DNA of 64,000 bases. Origin: Anaerohalosphaera lusitana (GTDB lineage: Bacteria; Planctomycetota; Phycisphaerae; Sedimentisphaerales; Anaerohalosphaeraceae). Of this stretch, positions 46,154 through 54,105 are shown piece after piece. The stretch's first letter is position 1; each line of letters opens with the position of its first letter. A program made the position numbers and the translations under genes. The notes below the pieces were generated by a model that was not told the origin of the DNA, did no database searches, and saw only the letters and a program-made list of their open reading frames with translations. The DNA is taken from contig NZ_CP019791.1 of assembly GCF_002007645.1 (NCBI RefSeq), positions 3,216,593 to 3,280,592 on the forward strand, in the 5' to 3' direction.

Positions 46154-47860
46154 ATGCAGACTGACCAGTTTTTCTCGATGCTCTTTCAAATTGTGGGCGG
46201 CCTGGGCATATTCCTGTTCGGTATGAAGAACATGTCCGATGGTATGCAGGCCATTGCGGGCGAAAAGCTTCGCAAGATGATCAACGCGATCACGAACAAC
46301 CGCATCTTTGCCTGTACGGTCGGCATGGTGGTCACTATGCTCATCCAGTCCAGCTCCATCACCACCGTAATGACGGTGGGTATGGTCAATGCGGGACTGA
46401 TGAAGCTTACCCAGGCGATCGGCGTGGTCCTCGGTGCAAACATCGGCACGACCGTCACCGCATGGATACTGGCACTGAAAATAGGCAAGTACGGCCTGCC
46501 GATCCTCGGCATCGCAGCCATTTTCTATATCTTCAGCAAAAGAGAACGTGCGAAATTCACCGCTACCGTCGTACTCGGCATTGGCATGATCTTCTTCGGC
46601 CTGGAGCTCATGAAAGACGGCTTTGCACCAATCCGTGACATGCCCGAGTTCATTGAGTGGTTCCATAAGTTCAGCCCCGGTGACGGCACATTCTCATTCA
46701 TGAACTATCTGCGCATCTGGAGGATAGTCCTTGTCGGTGCATTGCTGACAGCTATAGTACAGTCATCTTCGGCGACAATCGGCATAACCATCGGCCTTGC
46801 AGCGAACGGGATCATTGACTACCATACCGCTGCTGCTCTGGTACTAGGTGAGAATATCGGCACCACAATTACTGCCTTCTTAGCCTCTATCGGGGCAGGC
46901 TCGAATGCTAAAAGAGCATCATACGCTCACATGGCAGTCAATATACTTGGCGTGGTCTGGATTACCATTCTCTTCTGGGTATACGTAGATTGGGTCCCCC
47001 AAGTCATCGGCGCAGACCCCACAGCCACAGCCGTCGGTGAAGATGGTAAGTCCATGTTCGTCAACGCCGAAAGCCTTATCGCAGCAACCCATACCGGCTT
47101 CAACGTGGCAAACGTACTCATATTCCTGCCCTTCACAGGGCTGCTCGCAAAGCTGCTCAACAGGATAGTACCGGAAAGAGAGCTCAAGACACACAAACCG
47201 CTCACTGTCCTGGACTCGCGTGTCCTGGATGCACCCGCTCTTGGGATCGAACAGGCCCAGCGTGAGATCCTCAAAATGGGCGAAAGAGTGTCCCGCATGT
47301 GCGGAAGCTTGCGACATGTGCTGATAAAGTCAGAGCCCGACCCAAGGCGTGAGGAAAAGATATTCAGTCGGGAACGAGACCTCGATCTGATACAGAAAGA
47401 GATTACCGAGTTTCTGTCAAACGTTCTCGCGCACAACCTCTCGCACGAGGCCGTCAATCAGGGCCGTAACCAGTTGCGTATGGCCGACGAGTACGAATCC
47501 ATAAGCGATTACATCACGACCATACTCAAGCTCAAACTCAAGATGCGGGACAGTGACATTTCCATGACGGACGAAGGCTTCAACAATATTATCGACCTGC
47601 ATGACCATGTCGCCCAGTATATCGGTATGATAAACGAAGGTGTCAGGACCGGCGATGAGACCCTGATCATCGATGCCCAGACCAAGGGCAAAGCCATCAC
47701 GCGTCTTATGAAGGATTACCGGGCACAGCATCTTGAACGCTTCGGCGAAGCTCAGAACAACCCGCTCAAGAGCCTGATCTACACAGACATGCTAAACGCC
47801 TACCGCAGAATGAAGGACCACGCCTTCAACATCGCGGAGATACTTGCAGGCGAAAAGTAG
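46154..47860 (+). CDS. Na+/phosphate cotransporter with C-terminal PhoU-like domain
   Basis: A 568-residue protein of the NptA/PNaS family (PF02690). The duplicated transport core has the two QSSS motifs (LIQSSSITTVM and VQSSSATIGI) and GANIGTTVTA / GENIGTTITA repeats. After about residue 350 comes a soluble PhoU-like helical domain (residues about 370-560, ending AYRRMKDHAFNIAE). It moves phosphate across the inner membrane with Na+, probably as a second system beside Pst. The PHO box upstream shows control by PhoB. A terminator follows directly. Confidence 0.93.
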   Translation: MQTDQFFSMLFQIVGGLGIFLFGMKNMSDGMQAIAGEKLRKMINAITNNRIFACTVGMVVTMLIQSSSITTVMTVGMVNAGLMKLTQAIGVVLGANIGTTVTAWILALKIGKYGLPILGIAAIFYIFSKRERAKFTATVVLGIGMIFFGLELMKDGFAPIRDMPEFIEWFHKFSPGDGTFSFMNYLRIWRIVLVGALLTAIVQSSSATIGITIGLAANGIIDYHTAAALVLGENIGTTITAFLASIGAGSNAKRASYAHMAVNILGVVWITILFWVYVDWVPQVIGADPTATAVGEDGKSMFVNAESLIAATHTGFNVANVLIFLPFTGLLAKLLNRIVPERELKTHKPLTVLDSRVLDAPALGIEQAQREILKMGERVSRMCGSLRHVLIKSEPDPRREEKIFSRERDLDLIQKEITEFLSNVLAHNLSHEAVNQGRNQLRMADEYESISDYITTILKLKLKMRDSDISMTDEGFNNIIDLHDHVAQYIGMINEGVRTGDETLIIDAQTKGKAITRLMKDYRAQHLERFGEAQNNPLKSLIYTDMLNAYRRMKDHAFNIAEILAGEK

Positions 47861-47880
47861 TTAGCAGAAAGCACAAACTC

Positions 47881-47916
47881 AGGCCCCGATGTGATCGTCA
47901 CTGAGGGGCCTTTTTT
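47881..47916 (+). terminator. intrinsic terminator after the Na/Pi cotransporter gene
   Basis: AGGCCCC (47881-47887) pairs with GGGGCCT (47905-47911), with an inner GTGA/TCAC stem, and a run of T residues follows from 47911 to 47916. It lies 20 bp after the stop codon and ends the phosphate region. Confidence 0.9.
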
Positions 47917-48043
47917 GTGCCTTATCCGCACACCTGGCAATTCTCTCGACCGAAATCAGAGAACTCCTTATTTCACAAATCGCTCATTTCGGCAAAACTG
48001 CAACCTGAATCGACAACCAATATGATATTTTAAGGAGGTCACA

Positions 48044-48343
48044 ATGAGCGATCCGACCAAATGGTTTGTACAGAATTCACCGGAACTGGGCCAACTATTC
48101 GCGGACTTTTACGAGGGCTGTAAGGAAAAGGGTGCACTTGACAAAAAGACGAAGGAGCTTCTCATGGCATCACTCGCCTGTGTTTTCCGCTGCCCGCACT
48201 GCGTGGAAGAGCACATCAAGGGAGCCCTCGACGCAGGTGCCTCGAAGCAGGAAGTGACCGAGGCCCTGCTGATCGCCGCCGTTGAGGGCGCAGGGACTCA
48301 GCTAGCCTGGAAAAAAGAAACCTTTATGAAACTCCTCGGCTAG
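48044..48343 (+). CDS. AhpD-like carboxymuconolactone decarboxylase family protein
   Basis: A 99-residue protein with the CMD-family helix pattern and the redox motif CPHC (Cys50, Cys53), followed by the conserved His57 in EEHIKGAL. This is the AhpD-type catalytic arrangement, in which the disulfide supplies electrons to a peroxiredoxin. Cys46 nearby is extra. An excellent TTAAGGAGG precedes the ATG. It stands alone between two terminator-bearing or empty gaps, so its partner peroxidase may be elsewhere, for example the Tpx at 4034. Confidence 0.88.
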   Translation: MSDPTKWFVQNSPELGQLFADFYEGCKEKGALDKKTKELLMASLACVFRCPHCVEEHIKGALDAGASKQEVTEALLIAAVEGAGTQLAWKKETFMKLLG

Positions 48344-48417
48344 CATACTGCAAAAATACAGTCACAGCATTGGGCTTGAGCGACCTTCAGGCTGTGCAAT
48401 CCCAGCCTGCACAGCTT

Positions 48418-48636
48418 CTAGGCCGCTCTTTCCTTTGCTTTGACTCTCTTTTTCTTGATCTGCCACACACTTGTCACGCCGTTCTTTGTAGCGGTTCCCT
48501 CAAGCCGCCCCGAAGTCGCCACCTTCGTTTGGATCTCGCCCAGCAATGCCACCTTCAGCAGAGCATCGAGCCTCGAACGCAGCACCATTTGTTTCCGTCT
48601 GGTGATCGAACTGGCTTTAAGCACCCATACGTCCAT
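48418..48636 (-). CDS. small basic hypothetical protein
   Basis: A 72-residue reading frame whose ATG has GGGAG 7 bases upstream. The product is strongly basic at the C-terminus (IKKKRVKAKERA) and has a VWVLKASSITRRKQ start. I do not recognise it. It could be a small nucleic-acid-associated protein. Support is limited to the ribosome site and clean start; no neighbour gives context. Confidence 0.4.
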   Translation of the reverse strand: MDVWVLKASSITRRKQMVLRSRLDALLKVALLGEIQTKVATSGRLEGTATKNGVTSVWQIKKKRVKAKERAA

Positions 48637-48825
48637 CAGTTTTCTCCCAACTGAACATTTCTCTGCAGACAATTCAACTTCACTAAAAACCTAACAAACA
48701 AACTCGCAAATGCAAAACGCCCCGGACAAAAATTCATATTCATCCTGTTAACTCTTTTTCATATTTGCCAAATAAACCCAAAACCGCTATCATCCCCCGA
48801 AACAGTAACAAAGAAGAAAGAAGAA

Positions 48826-49077
48826 ATGAATCCGCAGGTCATATTCATCCTGAAGCTGATACTGATACTCACGGCGGGACCGCTTTTTATCATTGCCGCG
48901 ATACTGCACGCTTACGCGCGTATAAAACTCAAGCCCCCGCCCGAGGAAATGGATGCATACTACTTTGAGGTCGAGCACATGAATCCCGATCTGGCACGCT
49001 ACCGAAAGTGGACCCGCAGCACCTATACCGCGGCCATCATCGCAATGGCCATGCTGTTTCTTGGTCTGATAATATAA
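48826..49077 (+). CDS. small two-helix membrane protein
   Basis: An 83-residue protein with two transmembrane segments (about 5-29 and 66-83) joined by a cytoplasmic loop of mixed charge (KLKPPPEEMDAYYFEVEHMNPDLARYRKW). A purine-rich AAGAAGAAAGAAGAA run precedes the ATG in place of a normal ribosome site. Family not recognised. It is convergent with the polymerase IV gene 13 bp away. Confidence 0.65.
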   Translation: MNPQVIFILKLILILTAGPLFIIAAILHAYARIKLKPPPEEMDAYYFEVEHMNPDLARYRKWTRSTYTAAIIAMAMLFLGLII

Positions 49078-49090
49078 GCGGGCAACCCCC

Positions 49091-50257
49091 TCAAGCTCCG
49101 CCCCGCTTGATCACCCCGTTTCCAAACTTTTTCTTGATCTCGTCCACCGCCTTGTCGACCTTGTCCTGCTTGCCGTCCTCATTTTCCTCGAACAGCTCCA
49201 ACTGACCGCTCCGCTCTTCGCTGAGCCTGTCCACGCCGAACCCAAGAAGTCGTAAGGGTCCGCCGCTGCTCCGCCACCACTTCTCAAAAACCTCCCGCCC
49301 GACTGCAAAAAGCGTACTCGTCGAATGCGTCGGTCTGCCGAGTTTATGTGACCTCGTGATCGTCTTAAAATTGCCGTAACGGAACTTCAGCGTCACTCCG
49401 CCGGCACGCAGGCCGGCATCCCGCAGCCGCATCGCAACCTTCTCAACCTGCCCCAGCAGCACCTCCGCCAGAACATCCTTATCCCCTACATCCGTCTCGA
49501 ACGTCTCTTCCTGGGAAATGCTCTTAGCCTGAGAACTGATTTCCACTTCCCGTTCATCCTCGCCCATGCTGAGTTTTTTGAGGTCCTCAGCCGCATTACC
49601 CAGCAGATACCGCAAACTCTCCACATCCCTGTCCTGCAGGTCTCCAAAGGTTCTGATTCCTTGATCCTGCAGCTTTTTGCCGGTAACCTTACCTACGCCC
49701 CACATTCGCCCTATATCGAGCCCGCGCAGAACATCCAGTTTGTTCTCCTCCGTTATAACAAAAAAACCGTCAGGCTTATCGAGATCGGAGGCAAGTTTTG
49801 CAAGAAACTTGTTCGGAGCAATGCCCACAGATGCCACCAGGCCTGTTTCCTCATGGATAGTCTTCTTTATCAGCCGGCCTATTTGCTCGGCGGAACCCCA
49901 GATCCTCTTAGAATCCGTCACATCCAGGAATGCCTCGTCCACCGACAGCGGTTCCACCAGGGGCGTGAACCTGAAAAAAATCTCCCTTATTGCCAGTGAA
50001 AACTCCTTGTACCGCCCCATTCGCACGGGCAGAAATATCCCATTCGGGCACAACCTTTTCGCCTGTGCAGTCGGCATGGCAGAATGGACTCCGTACTTTC
50101 TTGCCTCATACGATGCAGCGGACACCACGCCCCGCCCTTCCGCACTGCCGCCCACGATCACGCATTTACCCGCCAGTTCGGGCTTGTCATGTATCTCCAC
50201 GGACGCAAAAAATGCATCCATGTCCACATGAATTATGTTTCGTTTCCGCTTGGCCAT
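49091..50257 (-). CDS. dinB: DNA polymerase IV (Y-family)
   Basis: A 388-residue Y-family polymerase. The catalytic acidic residues are in HVDMDAFFASVE (about 10-21) and SVDEAFLDVT. The helix-hairpin-helix region IGRMWGVGKVTGKKL and the little-finger domain follow. It copies past DNA damage with low fidelity. The ATG at 50257 gives the usual start close to VDMDAFFA; a possible upstream extension is not protein-like. The last 25 residues are a charged, non-conserved tail. Confidence 0.94.
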   Translation of the reverse strand: MAKRKRNIIHVDMDAFFASVEIHDKPELAGKCVIVGGSAEGRGVVSAASYEARKYGVHSAMPTAQAKRLCPNGIFLPVRMGRYKEFSLAIREIFFRFTPLVEPLSVDEAFLDVTDSKRIWGSAEQIGRLIKKTIHEETGLVASVGIAPNKFLAKLASDLDKPDGFFVITEENKLDVLRGLDIGRMWGVGKVTGKKLQDQGIRTFGDLQDRDVESLRYLLGNAAEDLKKLSMGEDEREVEISSQAKSISQEETFETDVGDKDVLAEVLLGQVEKVAMRLRDAGLRAGGVTLKFRYGNFKTITRSHKLGRPTHSTSTLFAVGREVFEKWWRSSGGPLRLLGFGVDRLSEERSGQLELFEENEDGKQDKVDKAVDEIKKKFGNGVIKRGGA

Positions 50258-50395
50258 CCTAAAAAACACATCCAAATTAAACCGGGCGTTTGTAAATCCG
50301 CACGTAATTATTATAATGCACCAGCTCTTGGGCATAGAAAAAACCAGGCAAAACTGTACAAAACTAAGCAAAACCGGAAGAAAGGACAGCAAAAC

Positions 50396-51088
50396 GTGGT
50401 AAAACTCGTCATTTTTGACATGGACGACACGCTCTACGACGAGGTAGATTACTGCCGGAGCGGGTTCAATGCCGCCGCCCGCTACCTTAGCAAGAAGTCA
50501 CATTTGCCTGATTCGGTCAGTGTTCAGGCAATTGCAGATGAATTGTGGCACCAGTTCACAGCCGGCAACACTACACGTACATTCAACGCAGCCCTGGACA
50601 AATTCGATTTGCCCTATGATATGGACCTGATCAAGCGACTTATCACCGCATATCGCGAACATAAACCCCGGATAAACCTGCCTTATGACAGCAAAATGAC
50701 ACTTGATACGCTGTCACAGCAGTACGATCTGGCGCTTTTAACAGACGGATTTTTGCCCGCTCAGAGGCTCAAAGTTAAAGCATTGGATATTGAAAAATAC
50801 TTCAAGTGCATCGTTTTCACAGAGGAAATGGGGCGAGAATACTGGAAACCGCACCCGGCTGGTTTCGAGAAGATACTCAAAAAGTTGGCTGTAGAGCCTT
50901 GTAACGCTGTTTATTTCGCTGACAACGTGGCTAAAGACTTCATTGCTCCAAATAAGCTGGGTATGTCCTCTATTCGCCTGATCCGTCCTAACGGTGTCCA
51001 CCATGGCGAACCAGCCTCTCCGGAAGCAGCCCCGGATCATACGATCACTGATATCAAGGACCTGCCCGGCCTGTTGGAAAAACTGTAA
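50396..51088 (+). CDS. HAD-superfamily hydrolase (pyrimidine 5'-nucleotidase/phosphatase-like)
   Basis: A 230-residue HAD subfamily IA enzyme. Motif I is FDMDDTLYDE, with the nucleophile Asp near the start. Motif II is LLTDG, motif III lysine lies in YWKPHPAGFEKI, and motif IV is YFADNVAKDF. The start is a GTG with AAAGGA upstream, and the reading frame further upstream is not protein-like. The substrate is a phosphate ester, unidentified. It is divergent from dinB with about 140 bp between the two starts. Confidence 0.85.
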   Translation: MVKLVIFDMDDTLYDEVDYCRSGFNAAARYLSKKSHLPDSVSVQAIADELWHQFTAGNTTRTFNAALDKFDLPYDMDLIKRLITAYREHKPRINLPYDSKMTLDTLSQQYDLALLTDGFLPAQRLKVKALDIEKYFKCIVFTEEMGREYWKPHPAGFEKILKKLAVEPCNAVYFADNVAKDFIAPNKLGMSSIRLIRPNGVHHGEPASPEAAPDHTITDIKDLPGLLEKL

Positions 51089-51253
51089 ACAACTGCAACA
51101 AAGACATTTATCCGCCTGGATCGAACAATTTGTGACCCTCTGGCTTATCTATCAAGACGCTGCAGTATGAACTTTGCAAGCCTAAGGTCACGAACAGTGT
51201 TTTTTTGTTGACTAAAACCGTCTCTGCGGACATACTACAGGACTTTAATACCT

Positions 51254-51271
51254 AGCTGCCCCTTCGCAGCT
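51254..51271. promoter_or_regulatory. short stem-loop upstream of the coiled-coil BRCT gene
   Basis: AGCTGC and GCAGCT pair around a 6-base loop, followed by ATTTTG. It lies in the 226-bp gap between the HAD gene and the next gene. It may be a weak terminator for the HAD transcript. The rest of the gap shows nothing recognisable. Confidence 0.35.
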
Positions 51272-51314
51272 ATTTTGTGGACTGATTATGTATCTTTAAA
51301 AGGAGTAGTTTTCT

Positions 51315-52751
51315 ATGGCAGGTAGATCCTCTCAAAGCAACGCCATGCTATATACAGTAATCACCTTTGTCTCGCTTTTCATTATCGCTACTGTCGTCGC
51401 GGTCATCTTCTACCTCAAATATGAGGACGAAAAGATGATCAGCCAGAAGAATATCGAAAAGGCCGACCAGCTCGCCACCGACTCGCAGTTCCGTCAGCTC
51501 AGCCGGACTGTCGGCGACATCAAGTCCGGCGAAACTTATATCGGCGCGATGCAGGATTATCTCGATCAAATGGTCACTGTCGTAACAGGCGAGAAGATCG
51601 ACACTTCGGCACGTGTAAAGGTCAATGACACCAAAAAGGAGATCAATCAGACACTTGAGGCTCTGGGTGATGAATTTGCCGCAGCATATGGTCCTGAAGG
51701 CGTGGATTTGCTGCAGACACTCGTACAACTCAAGAACAGCCTGGATGCCCAGAGGCAGCAGCAGGAAAACCTCCGTCAACAGCTCGACAAACTTCAACAG
51801 AAATACGCCATTGACCAGCAGGCCTGGGAACAGACCAAAGAAGAGATCATAACCGACAAAGAGCAGTACCAGGCGCAGGCCCAGGAGATCCAGGAAAAAT
51901 ATGACGAACTCAATCAGCAGATGCAGCAGTCCGCTGATCAGCAGGTCCAGATTTGGAAGGACCGTTACGAAAAGACTGAGAATGCACGCGAGGAGCTGCT
52001 CGTAGAACTTGAGAACACCGAGGAAAACCTGCAGGAAACAAAGCAGGAACTAAGCGATGCGCTTGCGAAACTTGAAGAGATCAAGCCAAGACCCGACATT
52101 GAAGTTGCAGCTTACCAGCCTGATGCGGAAGTTGTGGCTGTTGATCTGCAGACCGATGTGGTATACCTGAACATTGGATCGGACCAGCACGTCTACCGGG
52201 GTCTGACCTTCTCTATCTATGATAGAAGCGCTCCCGTACCTGAAGATGGTGAGGGCAAGGCAGAGGTTGAGGTTTTCCGCGTTGATGAGAAGGTTTCATC
52301 CGCCAGGATCGTTTCATCCAGCAAGAAGAATCAGATAGTCGAAGGCGACAAGGCAGTCAATCTGATCTGGGACGAAGAGACCAGCAACGACTTCGTAGTG
52401 GTGGGCTCTTTCGATTTCGACCGTGACGGCCTTGTAGACCGTGACGGCAAAGAAAAGGTCGAACAGCTTATCGAACGCTGGGGCGGCAAGATCAAAGAAA
52501 CTGTGGATATCAATACTGACTTCCTGGTGATGGGCACCGAGCCCGAGGTAATGGCTGAACCCACGGCTTCGGAGATGGCAATCGATCCGGACGCCGAAGA
52601 TAAATACCAGGCGCAGCTTGATCGTGTCGATGCGTACTACAAAGCTATTGAAAAAGCTGAGACGCTTGCAGTACCGAAGTTCAACCTTAAGCGTTTCCTG
52701 CTGCTTACAGGGTATGAAACAACCGCTAAGCAGTCAGAGCCTACATCCTGA
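51315..52751 (+). CDS. membrane-anchored coiled-coil protein with C-terminal BRCT-like domain
   Basis: A 478-residue protein with one N-terminal transmembrane helix (about 11-34). A long coiled coil rich in Gln, Glu and Lys follows (about 135-258). Next is a beta-rich domain (about 275-355) with VVYLNIGSDQHVYRGLTFSIY, and a C-terminal domain (about 358-467) that fits the BRCT pattern: VVVGSFDF, then a helix ending in RWGGKI with the Gly-Gly turn at 390-391, TDFLVMG, and a last helix with FNLKRFLLLTG. About 25 residues are inserted before the last helix. BRCT domains usually act in DNA repair, so a membrane-anchored one is odd. Function unknown. AAAGGAG precedes the ATG. Confidence 0.75.
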   Translation: MAGRSSQSNAMLYTVITFVSLFIIATVVAVIFYLKYEDEKMISQKNIEKADQLATDSQFRQLSRTVGDIKSGETYIGAMQDYLDQMVTVVTGEKIDTSARVKVNDTKKEINQTLEALGDEFAAAYGPEGVDLLQTLVQLKNSLDAQRQQQENLRQQLDKLQQKYAIDQQAWEQTKEEIITDKEQYQAQAQEIQEKYDELNQQMQQSADQQVQIWKDRYEKTENAREELLVELENTEENLQETKQELSDALAKLEEIKPRPDIEVAAYQPDAEVVAVDLQTDVVYLNIGSDQHVYRGLTFSIYDRSAPVPEDGEGKAEVEVFRVDEKVSSARIVSSSKKNQIVEGDKAVNLIWDEETSNDFVVVGSFDFDRDGLVDRDGKEKVEQLIERWGGKIKETVDINTDFLVMGTEPEVMAEPTASEMAIDPDAEDKYQAQLDRVDAYYKAIEKAETLAVPKFNLKRFLLLTGYETTAKQSEPTS

Positions 52752-53454
52752 CCGGCTCGATCCCTATGCCGGCGACATAAACGTCGCCCGTATATTCACG
52801 GCTCGCCGTCGAAGTGAAACCGCGTTTTGCTGCTGCAAACGTAACGGTAAAATTCGCTTTGATGGCGAGCTGTTTTTCTGTCGGGACGCCCTTGTTGCAA
52901 TTCAACCCAGAGGGTATGTCCACTGCGACAACACTCTTGCCTAACTTATTTATGTCATCGATCAATTCCGGGTAGTTGCCTCTCAATGCGCCCTTCAGCC
53001 CTGTCCCGAACAAAGCGTCCACAATAATGTCACTGTCTTTTGCAAAATGCTCGACCCGCTTGTCGAGGCCGTAGAGGCCCATATCAAGCTGGAATACGCC
53101 GATCTCCATCTTGCATACTATATCCAGGTTAGTTTTGGCATCACCTTTTATCTTGCTCTGATCCCCGCATGTCACAACTTTCACGTCACAACCTGCGTCT
53201 GCAAGATGCCTTGCGATCACAAAACCGTCTCCGCCGTTGTTGCCGATTCCCGCGAAGATACAAACTTTCGGGTTTTCAACATCACCAAGATGCTCCAGTA
53301 TCACTTCCGCACATCCCCTGCCTGCGTTTTCCATTAGAACGCAACTGGGCACACCTATTTGCTCGATCGCCCATTCGTCAAATTTGCGAACTTCTTCTCG
53401 CGATAAAACACTATCTCCGGGGGAATATTTTCTGACGTTGAAAACCTTTGCCAT
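52741..53454 (-). CDS. nnrE: NAD(P)H-hydrate epimerase
   Basis: A 237-residue protein of the YjeF N-terminal family with VLMENAGRGCAEVI, FAGIGNNGGDGFVIARHL, the VDALFGTGLKG stretch and VAVDIPSGLNC. It converts the R form of hydrated NAD(P)H to the S form for repair. The C-terminal dehydratase half (NnrD) of the E. coli fusion is missing, so NnrD must be separate. The ATG at 53454 is preferred to a GTG two codons earlier. Its 3' end overlaps the preceding convergent gene by 11 bp. Confidence 0.9.
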   Translation of the reverse strand: MAKVFNVRKYSPGDSVLSREEVRKFDEWAIEQIGVPSCVLMENAGRGCAEVILEHLGDVENPKVCIFAGIGNNGGDGFVIARHLADAGCDVKVVTCGDQSKIKGDAKTNLDIVCKMEIGVFQLDMGLYGLDKRVEHFAKDSDIIVDALFGTGLKGALRGNYPELIDDINKLGKSVVAVDIPSGLNCNKGVPTEKQLAIKANFTVTFAAAKRGFTSTASREYTGDVYVAGIGIEPVRM

Positions 53455-54105
53455 TGCCACCTCACTTTAAAGCAATTCATATTCGAAGGGAACCTGCATA
53501 CCCGCAAGATCTACCCATAAACGGCAGAGAGAATTAACCGCTGACCAATCATAGTATTATCCAAAACATGCAAAATTCAACTGCTTTTTTGTGAATAATA
53601 ATCTCCTGCATCTCGATACCATAGTGACTGATACCGATCGTGCGTTCTCGTCAATTGTAGGTGGCGTTTCCCAAAGATTATTAACACTACCAGACAACAC
53701 AGGCCCGCCCGGATATACATTGTTGTAATTTCGATCATAGAACCGTATCCGCCCAGACTTTGACTGCACCGAGATTGCGGCGGAACATCCATGCTATCCG
53801 AAGTGCCTGTCGCGGGTTCGTATCGGCCAGGTGACTCCGACCAGCTGATAACCGCAGACGTGTCTCTGAGGGCGGGATAAAGACTTTTTGGGAAAAACGG
53901 CCCGAGATGCGCTCAGGGAAGGACTTTCTGTTAATTTCTTTGAGCATCAGAGACAAAGGTCTGACAGATTAACGGCAATAAAATCAATCAGGAAATATAA
54001 CAATGTTAATAAAAGAATCAGTAACGCAAAGGCCCTTTTGTTGCGCCCAAAGGATAGGAGTGTTCATTTACGCGGCTAAATGAACACTCCCGATTCACTC
54101 TGTTT
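53455..54105. other. gene-free stretch of 650 bp with an inverted repeat
   Basis: No gene can be supported here. Short frames on both strands lack ribosome sites and protein-like composition, and none resembles a known family. The only structured element is the perfect inverted repeat at 54057-54090. The stretch may be decayed coding DNA. Confidence 0.5.
54057..54090. repeat. perfect 14-bp inverted repeat near the end of the secreted-protein gene
   Basis: GGAGTGTTCATTTA (54057-54070) is exactly mirrored by TAAATGAACACTCC (54077-54090) around a 6-base loop. It lies 15 bp downstream of the stop of the minus-strand gene. No T-run follows on either strand. It could be a terminator that relies on another factor, or the end of a lost mobile element. 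Confidence 0.6.

Noticed and set aside
53735-53956. 73-residue minus-strand frame as a gene
   Set aside because: No ribosome site, no family resemblance and no neighbour in the same orientation; not supported.
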